Below are positions 8,306 through 15,537 of a stretch of DNA of 52,519 bases, one piece after another (the stretch's first letter is position 1; each line of letters begins with the position of its first letter). This DNA is from JADJNW01 sp964549655 (lineage in GTDB: Bacteria; Bacteroidota; Bacteroidia; Chitinophagales; Saprospiraceae), in the NCBI GenBank assembly GCA_964549655.1, contig CAZJXN010000016.1:1-52519 (forward strand), given 5' to 3'. The notes under the pieces are model-generated. The model ran no database searches. It saw only the letters and a program-made list of their open reading frames with translations, and was not told where the DNA came from. A program made the position numbers and the translations under genes.

Positions 8306-9697
8306 ATGGCAAAGACATTATTCGATAAAATCTGGAATGCGCACGTCGTCACCAGCATGGAAAGCGGCGAAGACGTACTCTACATTGACCGGCATTTCAT
8401 ACACGAAGTAACCAGTCCGCAGGCGTTTGATGGCTTGGCGAAGCGCGGTATTGGCGTGTACCGAACGGATAAAACAGTGGCTACTGCCGACCATAACGTG
8501 CCAACTATTAATCAACATTTGCCGATTACCGAGCCGCTTTCGCGTTTTCAGGTGGAAAAATTGGTAGAAAATTGTGCAAAGTTTGGGGTCGAATTGTATG
8601 GATTGGGTCATCCATATCAAGGAATTGTACATGTGATTGGTCCTGAATTGGGCATTACGCAGCCGGGTATGACGATTGTTTGCGGAGATAGTCACACGTC
8701 CACACATGGGGCGTTTGGCACGATTGCGTTTGGCATTGGCACGAGTCAGGTGGAGCAAGTGTTGGCGTCTCAGTGTATTTTACAAAATCGTCCCAAGCAA
8801 ATGCGCATCACGGTAGATGGAATTTTACAAAATGGCGTTTTGTCGAAAGACATTATTTTATACATCATTTCTAAACTGACAGCAGCCGGTGGCACGGGTT
8901 ATTTTGTAGAATATGCAGGTTCGGCGATTCGGGCGCTCTCGATGGAAGCGCGGATGACGATTTGCAATATGAGCATCGAAATGGGCGCACGTGGCGGCTT
9001 GATTGCACCAGATGAGATTACATTTGAATATGTAAAAGGTCGAGAATTTGCGCCGAAAGGCGAATCGTGGGATAAAGCATTAGCGTATTGGAAAACATTA
9101 TATTCCGACGAAGACGCGGTTTTTGATATGGAATATAACTTTTCGGCGGAAGATATTACACCTATGATAACTTATGGTACGAATCCTGGCATGGGTATAA
9201 AGATTAATGATTTAATTCCGCATACGGTAAATGAAAACCCGCAGTCATTTGAAAAATCGTTGCAATACATGGGCTTCCATGAGGGTGAAAGTATGATTGG
9301 AAAGCCGATTAAATACGTTTTTATTGGTAGCTGCACCAATTCTCGGATTGAAGATTTGCGCTTGGTAGCTAATTATGTAAAAGGTAAACAAAAAGCCAGC
9401 CATGTAAATGTAATGGTCGTGCCGGGTTCGCAACAAGTAGCAGCGCAAGCCAAAGCGGAAGGACTTGATTTGATTTTACAAGCGGCAGGATTTGATTTTC
9501 GAGAGGCGGGCTGCTCGGCGTGTCTGGGTATGAATGAGGATAAAATTCCAGCAGGAGAGTATTGTGTTTCGACTTCCAATCGTAATTTTGAAGGGCGGCA
9601 AGGACCGGGCGCACGCACGATTTTGGCAAGTCCACTCACGGCGGCGGCGGTCGCGATAGCGGGGGAGATAACGGATGTGCGGGAGTCTTTGAATTAA
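8306..9697 (+). CDS. leuC: 3-isopropylmalate dehydratase large subunit
   Basis: 463 residues, the usual length. An aconitase-family [4Fe-4S] enzyme that isomerises 2- to 3-isopropylmalate together with the small subunit LeuD. Cluster Cys residues are visible in GSCTNSR and in GCSACLGMN; CGDSHTSTHGAFG and the RNFEGRQGPGARTILASP tail are typical. The start ATG at 8306 gives the standard MAKTLFDKIW. The partner leuD is not adjacent: the next 800 bp hold repeats and a decayed gene, so leuD must lie elsewhere. It is separated from leuA by 99 bp containing the hairpin array. Confidence 0.93.
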   Translation: MAKTLFDKIWNAHVVTSMESGEDVLYIDRHFIHEVTSPQAFDGLAKRGIGVYRTDKTVATADHNVPTINQHLPITEPLSRFQVEKLVENCAKFGVELYGLGHPYQGIVHVIGPELGITQPGMTIVCGDSHTSTHGAFGTIAFGIGTSQVEQVLASQCILQNRPKQMRITVDGILQNGVLSKDIILYIISKLTAAGGTGYFVEYAGSAIRALSMEARMTICNMSIEMGARGGLIAPDEITFEYVKGREFAPKGESWDKALAYWKTLYSDEDAVFDMEYNFSAEDITPMITYGTNPGMGIKINDLIPHTVNENPQSFEKSLQYMGFHEGESMIGKPIKYVFIGSCTNSRIEDLRLVANYVKGKQKASHVNVMVVPGSQQVAAQAKAEGLDLILQAAGFDFREAGCSACLGMNEDKIPAGEYCVSTSNRNFEGRQGPGARTILASPLTAAAVAIAGEITDVRESLN

Positions 9698-9717
9698 TTA
9701 TTGCCGCTGTGTAAGAT

Positions 9718-9860
9718 GTCCCGTAAGGACTTTATATCTATGGAAATGAACCAGCCAGCCTATTTCTGCCCCAGCAGGCCAAACAATCGTGCGGTTTAGC
9801 TCCCACGGAGCACCAAAACATTGTTCATTGTTTTCTACCGATATTAAAGCCCTATGGGCC
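9718..9860. repeat. Two opposed copies of a hairpin plus TAGAAAA-type repeat
   Basis: Copy 1 (plus, from 9718) reads GTCC-cgtaa-GGAC followed by TTTATATCTATGGAAATGAA. Copy 2 (minus, 9860 back to 9799) reads a GGCCCATAGGGC hairpin, then TTTAATATCGGTAGAAAAC, then a GCTCC/GGAGC hairpin. The two are diverged versions of the same unit pointing at each other. I recall similar interspersed repeats in Bacteroidota; this is memory, not a search. Another GTCC-cttaaa-GGAC hairpin lies at 47150-47163. Confidence 0.5.
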
Positions 9861-9907
9861 AAAGCAGCTTTTCAGTTTTTGATTCGTACTTTTATTTATT
9901 CTAAATC

Positions 9908-10228
9908 ATGGCAAACGAAAATTTATTTAATGAAATCCAAACTTGTTTAGAACTCATTGATAGTTGTAACAATCAAATTGATTTACAGCTAAGATTGCCC
10001 ATTTATAATTGAACATTGACCGCAGCGTAAGAAGCTGACAATCAGATTAATACTCTATTGGTTGTGGCGATTATTTAGATCTAACTCCTTCATATAGTTC
10101 GCTGCAAGGAATTTGTAGCCAGACTCCTTCATGAATGTAAAAGCAATGTGGAACGGATGGTAGAACGCATAACCCAAAGTGCTTATAATATAGGTAATCA
10201 GGCTGGTGAGCCTCCTCCTTCGGTCTAA
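9908..10228 (+). pseudogene. Decayed small gene with four in-frame stops
   Basis: One frame of 107 codons reads as protein-like segments broken by stops at 10010, 10028, 10076 and 10082. The segments are MANENLFNEIQTCLELIDSC..., EADNQINTLLVVAII, and LLHIVRCKEFVARLLHECKS continuing to ITQSAYNIGNQAGEPPPSV and a natural stop at 10226-10228. Helical, amphipathic character persists across all segments in the same frame, which suggests an ancestral reading frame of about 100 residues. I do not recognise the family. All three stop types occur, so reassigned coding is unlikely. Confidence 0.5.
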
Positions 10229-10525
10229 CCTAAACTGTATCGGCGGGCTTCACCCGCCGCCATTCTAATACCATTTTCAATCATTAATGACGTATTTTGT
10301 TTGCGATGATAGTCTGATTGTGAGTGTTTTATGGCATCTGACTTCTGGCATCTAAATTGATATAATTACCTCATCGGCTAAAGCCCGCCAGTACACGTTA
10401 AAGTTTGTTAAGACGGGTTAAAGTTGATTTAACGCATTGGACTTTGTGAAGTCTAAAACACTAAATTCGCGTCAAAGATTAGGGTGCAATCGCATCCGCA
10501 GCATCATTCTAAAAAACAATCTATC
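10229..10525. other. Intergenic stretch with small hairpin and short arrays
   Basis: It holds a 7-bp GC-rich stem (CGGCGGG/CCCGCCG, 10241-10259) with no T-tract, TCTGGCATCT units near 10331-10352, and GTTAAAG units near 10399-10432. No gene is supported. Confidence 0.4.
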
Positions 10526-11074
10526 ATGAAAAAATTACAAACCCTTTCTTTTTTTACCATTTTACTCACGTTGGGCGCGTGTAGCCCACAGTTGACACCG
10601 TTTACCGAGCGTTTGTACGAGCAAAATCGCTGGTCGGAAGAAGAGTTGAAACGTATCCAATTTTATGTCTCGAATGACATTGTGCTGCGGCGCGATTTTT
10701 CGAATACGGATTCACGTATTGAAGGCGGCACGATTCGCGTCGTCGGTGGGCAGCAAGTGGAGGAAGTTGTGATTCGAGATGGCACGCCCGGCATATTCCT
10801 GTTTAGTCCTAAAAGCAAAAACTTTGCTATCAGTTTTGAATCCGGCAGCGACGAGCGGTTCCTCATGTTTGGCGCAAGTCCAAGAGCAGATGGCAAATTT
10901 GTATTGCTGGCGGACGACTGGAATCGGCGCAACGGCATAGTGACATATGAAGGGCGCAAGTTTCGCGTGGATGCAGAGAACGCGTACGCCAGTCTGCTCG
11001 TGGATTTGAAGCGTTCCAATAGTGTTTCCAGAAAGTCGCGCACGGCGGAGGGGAGAAGGATAAAGGGAGGATAG
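10526..11074 (+). CDS. Hypothetical lipoprotein
   Basis: 182 residues from the ATG at 10526, chosen because it begins a lipoprotein signal (MKKLQTLSFFTILLTLGAC) with lipobox LGAC at residues 16-19. The mature part is polar and probably beta-rich, with no family I can name; a conserved-looking core is around FYVSNDIVLRRDF and AISFESGSDERFLMFG. Expected location: anchored in the inner or outer membrane. The final residues (about EGRRIKGG) are encoded by an AGGATAAAGGGAGGATAG repeat array that also supplies the stop codon, so the native tail may have been replaced. Confidence 0.6.
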   Translation: MKKLQTLSFFTILLTLGACSPQLTPFTERLYEQNRWSEEELKRIQFYVSNDIVLRRDFSNTDSRIEGGTIRVVGGQQVEEVVIRDGTPGIFLFSPKSKNFAISFESGSDERFLMFGASPRADGKFVLLADDWNRRNGIVTYEGRKFRVDAENAYASLLVDLKRSNSVSRKSRTAEGRRIKGG

Positions 11075-11290
11075 GGTGATGAGACGCTTAGGACGACAAC
11101 CACTTACTAGGAGGATGCACGTTAATAGTTAACGCCCTCCTGTTTATTGCTTTTCACATTTTTGTCCCAATATTAAAATTTAGAAGCTGTGACTGCATAA
11201 GCATAGGAAAATGTAACAAGCTTATCTTCCTATTCCTTTTTTGAGCGGTTATCGTCCTAAGCGTCCCATCTTCCCATCCTCCTTCTTAGT
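11055..11290. repeat. Inverted AGGATGG-family arrays between convergent genes
   Basis: GACGCTTAGGAC (11083-11094) is exactly complementary to GTCCTAAGCGTC (11254-11265), and GGAGGAT-type units flank both arms. The arms overlap the end of the lipoprotein gene and the end of pcm. The pairing could form a large stem-loop ending both transcripts. Confidence 0.6.
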
Positions 11291-11923
11291 TCCTCCCAAA
11301 AAAGGCACAAATCGAAAATCATCAAAAATTTCTTCTTTAAAATCGGTGTCGGATAGGCGGGTAATGCGCATCATTTGCTGTACTTTTTCGCCTACTGGGA
11401 TGACGAGGAGTCCATTTATTTTGAGTTGTGTTTTTAACGGTTCCGGAATTTCAGTAGCGCCGGCAGTGGCAAGGATTTTGTCGAATGGTGCGTATTCGGG
11501 CAAACCCTTTGAGCCATCTCGGAAGAAACAGCGGACGTTGCCGACTTTTAAATGCTGCAACAATTCATTAGCAGTGTGATATAACGTTTCTTGTCTTTCC
11601 ACCGTGTAAACCCTTGCGCCAAGCATCGCCAATATTGCAGCTTGATAACCAGAACCCGTACCGATTTCTAAGATTTTTTCTCGTTTTTGAATATTTAAAA
11701 GGGAAGTTTGATAAGCGACCGTGTAAGGTTGGGAAATCGTCTGCTCATTGCCAATCGGGAAGGCTTTGTCTTCGTATGCGTGTTCTGCGAACGCATTGTC
11801 CAGAAAGAAATGACGGGGCAGTTGCTCCATGACCGACAGCACGTTGTCGTCCAAACCGCCCCGTTCACGCAGGGTTTCTATGAGTTTGCGGCGCATGCCT
11901 TTATGTCGGTAGGAATCCTCCAT
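11249..11923 (-). CDS. pcm: Protein-L-isoaspartate O-methyltransferase
   Basis: 224 residues. Methylates L-isoaspartyl residues with S-adenosylmethionine to start repair of aged proteins in the cytoplasm. It shows the family start (MRRKLIETLRERG, VMEQLPRHFFL), the substrate segment ISQPYTVAYQTSLL and the SAM motif ILEIGTGSGYQAAILA. The family normally ends near FVPFLGG; here it continues KKEDGKMGRLGR, encoded by the AGGATGG/GAAGAT repeat array that also gives the stop. LysS has the related tail EDGKIGG. Upstream lies a TTTACATTT hairpin. Confidence 0.93.
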   Translation of the reverse strand: MEDSYRHKGMRRKLIETLRERGGLDDNVLSVMEQLPRHFFLDNAFAEHAYEDKAFPIGNEQTISQPYTVAYQTSLLNIQKREKILEIGTGSGYQAAILAMLGARVYTVERQETLYHTANELLQHLKVGNVRCFFRDGSKGLPEYAPFDKILATAGATEIPEPLKTQLKINGLLVIPVGEKVQQMMRITRLSDTDFKEEIFDDFRFVPFLGGTKKEDGKMGRLGR

Positions 11924-11926
11924 TTT

Positions 11927-11993
11927 TAACGTGAAATGTAAACCCGTGAAATTTAAAATGTAAAAGTTACGCTCCCCATGCTTTTACATTTTA
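11927..11993 (-). repeat. TTTTACATTT hairpin array upstream of pcm
   Basis: On the minus strand AAAATGTAAAAG pairs with CTTTTACATTTT across a 14-nt loop. It is followed by further TTTACATTTCACG units running up to the pcm ATG. It lies between the divergent pcm and phosphohexomutase genes. Confidence 0.5.
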
Positions 11994-12031
11994 TATCTGA
12001 AATTTTGCGGTTTTCTAAAGCTGCAAATTAC

Positions 12032-12039
12032 TATTTTTG
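12032..12039 (+). promoter_or_regulatory. Probable -7 box for the phosphohexomutase gene
   Basis: TATTTTTG matches TAnnTTTG, 50 bp before the ATG at 12090. No clear -33 element is seen. CTGACATCTCACATCTGAC units fill the leader. Confidence 0.4.
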
Positions 12040-12089
12040 CCCCGATAAAAATCTGTTTTCTGACATCTCACATCTGACCTTTCAAAAAA

Positions 12090-13490
12090 ATGAGTCAAAT
12101 CAAATTCGGAACCGACGGCTGGCGTGCCATAATCGCCCTCGATTATACAGTAGACAATGTAAAACGAGTCGCGGAAAGCACGGCATTGTGGTTGAAACAA
12201 AATGGCGGCAAACAAGCAGTCATTGGATACGATTGTCGCTTTGGCGGGCAATTATTTTCGGAGACTTCGGCGCAAGTGCTGGGTGCGCATGGTATTAAAG
12301 TTTTTTTGGCAAAAGGATTTATTTCTACGCCGATGGTGTCGCTGGGCGTGGTAAAAACAGGCGCTGATATTGGGGTGGTCATCACGGCAAGTCACAATCC
12401 ACCGTCTTATAATGGTTTTAAATTGAAATCGAATCTCGGCGGACCGATGGGACCTGCGCAGATTGAAGAAGTGGAAAAACTCGTGCCGGATAATTTCACA
12501 ACGAATTTGCCGACTTTATCAGAAATGGAAGCCAAAGGTTTGTTAGAATATGCGGATTTTGAACAAATATATCTTGACCACGTCGCTACCCATTTTGATT
12601 TGAGTGTGATGCGCAATGCGGATTTTAAAATTGCGTATGATGCCATGTTTGGTGCAGGTCAGAGTGCGATGCGTAAGATTCTACCAGACGCAATTTTGCT
12701 ACATTGTGACGATAATCCGGGTTTTCATGGACAAGCGCCGGAGCCGATTCACCGTAATTTGCAAGAACTTTCTGAGTTGATAAAAAACAATGCAGACATC
12801 GCTTTGGGCATCGCTACGGATGGCGACGCAGACCGCATTGGAATGTATGACGAGGACGGCGTTTTTGTGGATTCACATCATATTTTGCTGCTTTTATTGT
12901 TGTATCAATACAAGTATAAAAATCTGGGCGGCAAAGTCGTCATCACCTTTTCGGTAACGGATAAGATGAAGAAATTGGCGGACATTTTTGGTTTAGATTA
13001 CGAAGTCACGAAAATTGGTTTTAAATACATTGCAGAAATTATGTCGGCGGAAGACGTAATTGTAGGTGGCGAAGAATCTGGCGGCTTGGCGGTGAAAGGA
13101 CACATCCCAGAGCGCGACGGCATTTGGATTGGTTTGATGATTTTAGAATTTATGGCGAAAACAGGGAAGTCTGTCAAGCAATTGATTCAGGAAGTGTACG
13201 ATTTGGTGGGCGCATTTAATTGCGACCGCGATGATTTGCACGTAGAAGAAGCTCAAAAACAAGCGATTATCACGCGTTCCAAAGAAAATCCATATTCCGC
13301 TTTTGGTAATTATAAGGTTGAATCGGTCGAATCTATTGACGGCTTTAAATTCAACCTCGGCAATGACTGCTGGGTGATGCTGCGTGCATCGGGTACGGAA
13401 CCTGTGCTACGAGTGTACGCGCAAGCGAGTGATGCGCAGGAGGTTCGGCAAATTTTGGATGCTGCTCAAGCTACGCTTTTTGGAGAATAG
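12090..13490 (+). CDS. Phosphoglucomutase/phosphomannomutase family enzyme
   Basis: 466 residues of the alpha-D-phosphohexomutase superfamily. All four signature sites are present: the phosphoserine loop TASHNPPSYNGFK, the metal loop ATDGDADRIG, the sugar-specificity loop GGEESGG, and the phosphate-binding RASGTEPVLRVY. It moves phosphate between C1 and C6 (or C1 and amino-sugar C6) of hexoses for cell-envelope and glycogen precursors. The GEESGG loop fits gluco-/manno-type enzymes; the exact substrate cannot be told from sequence alone, so no symbol is given. Confidence 0.9.
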   Translation: MSQIKFGTDGWRAIIALDYTVDNVKRVAESTALWLKQNGGKQAVIGYDCRFGGQLFSETSAQVLGAHGIKVFLAKGFISTPMVSLGVVKTGADIGVVITASHNPPSYNGFKLKSNLGGPMGPAQIEEVEKLVPDNFTTNLPTLSEMEAKGLLEYADFEQIYLDHVATHFDLSVMRNADFKIAYDAMFGAGQSAMRKILPDAILLHCDDNPGFHGQAPEPIHRNLQELSELIKNNADIALGIATDGDADRIGMYDEDGVFVDSHHILLLLLLYQYKYKNLGGKVVITFSVTDKMKKLADIFGLDYEVTKIGFKYIAEIMSAEDVIVGGEESGGLAVKGHIPERDGIWIGLMILEFMAKTGKSVKQLIQEVYDLVGAFNCDRDDLHVEEAQKQAIITRSKENPYSAFGNYKVESVESIDGFKFNLGNDCWVMLRASGTEPVLRVYAQASDAQEVRQILDAAQATLFGE

Positions 13491-13652
13491 AGGAGGATGG
13501 GAAGATAGGAGGATGCGCTTGTTACATTCTCCTATGATGATGATGCGCTCGCAACCTTTAAATTTAATATGGTAACAAAAAAGTGGAAAGGGATAAACGG
13601 AGTGGTCAACGACTAACGTGCATCCTCCTATCCTCCCATTTTCCCATCCTCT
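13490..13652. repeat. Inverted AGGATGG-family arrays between convergent genes
   Basis: The left arm (13490-13517, GAGGAGGATGGGAAGATAGG onward) starts at the phosphohexomutase stop codon. The right arm (13618-13652) is its reverse complement and reaches the dps stop. About 100 nt separate them. Confidence 0.6.
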
Positions 13653-14124
13653 ATTTCAAAAACGCACGAAGCATCCACGCCATTTTCTCGTGTTGCTCCA
13701 TCAAGCCGGTGAGGAAGTCGCTCGTGCCTACGTCTTTGAGTTCATTGCCGATGTGGTCAATGTCTTGGCGCATTTGTCCGATGATGGTTTCGTGGTCTTG
13801 TAGCAATTCTTGAATCATTTCCGAGGCTTTACTTCCGCTCTTACCGGTGTCCAGTAGGCGCGTTAATTCTAAAAAGTGTCGGAGCGAACCTTCTGCGAAG
13901 TGTCCCAGCGAGCGCGTGCGTTCGGCGATTTCATCTATAAAGCCCTCGATTTGTTCCGCCTGTGTGTCAAAAAATAAATGCAAGCTGTAAAAATGTTCGC
14001 CTTCCACATTCCAGTGGTGGCGCTTGGTTTTGGTGTAAAGGACGTACTCATCTGCCAATAATTTGTTGAGTAATAGTCCAATCGTTTCCAAATGATTTTC
14101 GGGAATTCCAATGTTTGCTTTCAT
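13651..14124 (-). CDS. dps: Dps family ferritin-like DNA-protection protein
   Basis: 157 residues, standard for Dps. It forms a 12-subunit shell that oxidises Fe(II) with peroxide and stores it, protecting DNA. The inter-subunit ferroxidase residues are visible: His in KRHHWNVEG, and the Asp/Glu set in FFDTQAEQIEGFIDEIAERTRSLG. The N-terminus is short with little Lys/Arg, so direct DNA binding through a tail is uncertain. Directly before its ATG is the AGGATGG/GAAGAT hairpin array. Confidence 0.92.
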   Translation of the reverse strand: MKANIGIPENHLETIGLLLNKLLADEYVLYTKTKRHHWNVEGEHFYSLHLFFDTQAEQIEGFIDEIAERTRSLGHFAEGSLRHFLELTRLLDTGKSGSKASEMIQELLQDHETIIGQMRQDIDHIGNELKDVGTSDFLTGLMEQHEKMAWMLRAFLK

Positions 14125-14128
14125 AAGT

Positions 14129-14189
14129 TGGAGGATGGGAGGATGGGAAGATAGGAGAACGCGTAAAATCCTATCTTCCTATCTTCCTG
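14129..14189 (-). repeat. GAAGATAGG hairpin array before dps
   Basis: Read on the minus strand: GGAAGATAGGAAGATAGGAT, a short loop (TTTACGCG), then CCTATCTTCCCATCCTCC-type units ending 4 nt before the dps ATG. The arms are about 20 bp and largely complementary. The left arm abuts the end of the upstream GreA-like gene. Confidence 0.65.
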
Positions 14190-14190
14190 T

Positions 14191-14646
14191 TTAAAAAATA
14201 TCTTTAATTTCGTATGTTATATCTCGAAAAGCGACTTTATCGCCCGCCTGTTTCCCTTCTAATGCTTTGAAAATAGGGGCTTCTGGCGAGATACCGGTAT
14301 ATTCTACCCCAAACACTTCAAAACTGGGCACGGTAGCTGCTACCAAAAAATTTCGTTGGTCGGTCACGATTACAGAACCTACCATTACTTCCCAATGTCT
14401 GGTAGCAATTAACTGCTCAAGTGCGCCCAAACTATCTTGTTGTGTATCAGTGATTTCTGCCAGCAGTTCTACGTCGTCCAGCGTTTCGAGTTTATTAGAA
14501 TCATCACCCATTTCCATCGCATCGTTTTCCGCGTCCAGCGCATCGGTTGCCATGTCCTGTTGCGTTTCGCGCTGGCGTTCTAAGGTGCCTTCGTAAGCGA
14601 TACGCGCGTGGCGAATGATGATTTCTTTGAGTTCTAATTTTTCCAT
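14191..14646 (-). CDS. GreA/GreB-like transcript-cleavage factor family protein
   Basis: 151 residues. The C-terminal half (about 85-151) matches the GreA C-terminal domain, notably ISPEAPIFKALEGKQAGDKVAF, which parallels the 'SP.S.I..ALLGK..GD.V' core. The N-terminal half is a helical, very acidic region (DALDAENDAMEMGDDSNKLE) that could be a coiled coil reaching the RNA polymerase channel. Such short divergent forms are common in Bacteroidota and may regulate rather than rescue polymerase. It shares its direction with dps across a 66-bp gap. Confidence 0.6.
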   Translation of the reverse strand: MEKLELKEIIIRHARIAYEGTLERQRETQQDMATDALDAENDAMEMGDDSNKLETLDDVELLAEITDTQQDSLGALEQLIATRHWEVMVGSVIVTDQRNFLVAATVPSFEVFGVEYTGISPEAPIFKALEGKQAGDKVAFRDITYEIKDIF

Positions 14647-14729
14647 TGTTTGCTCTTTCGTTTAAGGTTCAACACGTTAACGGCTCAAGGGTTCATAACC
14701 ACATATTTACCAAATTCTCCATCTTATCC

Positions 14730-15191
14730 TCAGTCTCTATCTCCATCTAAAATCATGTGAATGTGCGGAATCCCATCTTCCAAATATGCCTCTCCAATAG
14801 TCTGAAAACCAAAGGATTGATAAAAATTTAATAAGTACACCTGCGCCCCAATTTTAATAGGTTGATCTCCAAAAAGCTGCCGCATTTCCTCAACGGACTG
14901 TTGTACTAAAAGTCGCCCGGCTCCTGTGCCACGTGCGCTCGGCGCACTTACGATGCGCCCAATCGAAGGATAATCGGGATAAGAAATGCCTTTTGGCAAT
15001 AAACGGGCGTAAGCAAGGAGTTGCCTTTTTTCATCATAACCCATTAAATGCCAGCCTTGTAGGTCTTTATCATCACAATCTTGATACACGCATTTTTGTT
15101 CTACTGCAAATACTTCCTGCCGCAGCTTTAAAATATCATATAATTGAAAAACACTGAGTTGTATAAAAGGTAGGCATTCAAATGTAATCAT
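14730..15191 (-). CDS. elaA: ElaA-type GNAT acetyltransferase
   Basis: 153 residues from the internal ATG at 15189-15191; the longer frame adds nine unlikely residues. It has the ElaA start LYDILKLRQEVFAVEQKCVYQDCDDKD, the acetyl-CoA segment IGRIVSAPSARGTGAGRLL, and the closing strand pair AQVYLLNFYQSFGF. GNAT enzymes transfer acetyl from acetyl-CoA to an amine. The ElaA substrate is poorly known, so only the family is assigned. Confidence 0.85.
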   Translation of the reverse strand: MITFECLPFIQLSVFQLYDILKLRQEVFAVEQKCVYQDCDDKDLQGWHLMGYDEKRQLLAYARLLPKGISYPDYPSIGRIVSAPSARGTGAGRLLVQQSVEEMRQLFGDQPIKIGAQVYLLNFYQSFGFQTIGEAYLEDGIPHIHMILDGDRD

Positions 15192-15537
15192 GGGTATTTG
15201 GTAAGTGCTGAAGCACATTTATTTTTGATCGCAGAGAACACAGAGACTTTGCGTTTCTTAGTCCCGCCGTATGGCGGGAAGAAAAATTATAATCTAATAT
15301 TGTATTGCGCTCAGCGCGTTGCTTTTATCAATGAATTAGGTAAACAAGTGTTCACTTATTTCAAAGAACGTTCGGATAAATAAATTAAAATAATCAACTA
15401 GCACTTTTCTTTGAAATATACCCGTAAAAAGCTAAATCGGCATTATCAAAAGGTCAATTCTTCTAACTTAGAATATAAATAATTTTACTTTACACTTTTA
15501 AAAATAAAAAGTGAAATTTAAAAGTAACTGATAATTT
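15192..15537. other. Intergenic stretch, no supported gene
   Basis: It contains a 7-bp stem TCCCGCC/GGCGGGA (15262-15279) without a T-tract, and low-complexity AT-rich sequence. A 61-codon open frame across it has no recognisable protein character. Confidence 0.35.

Noticed and set aside
9908..10228. Stop-codon reassignment in the 107-codon frame
   Set aside because: TGA, TAA and TAG all occur in the frame, while every other gene here uses them as normal stops.
15198..15383. 61-codon frame before elaA
   Set aside because: No domain features, and it crosses a GC-rich stem; treated as intergenic.
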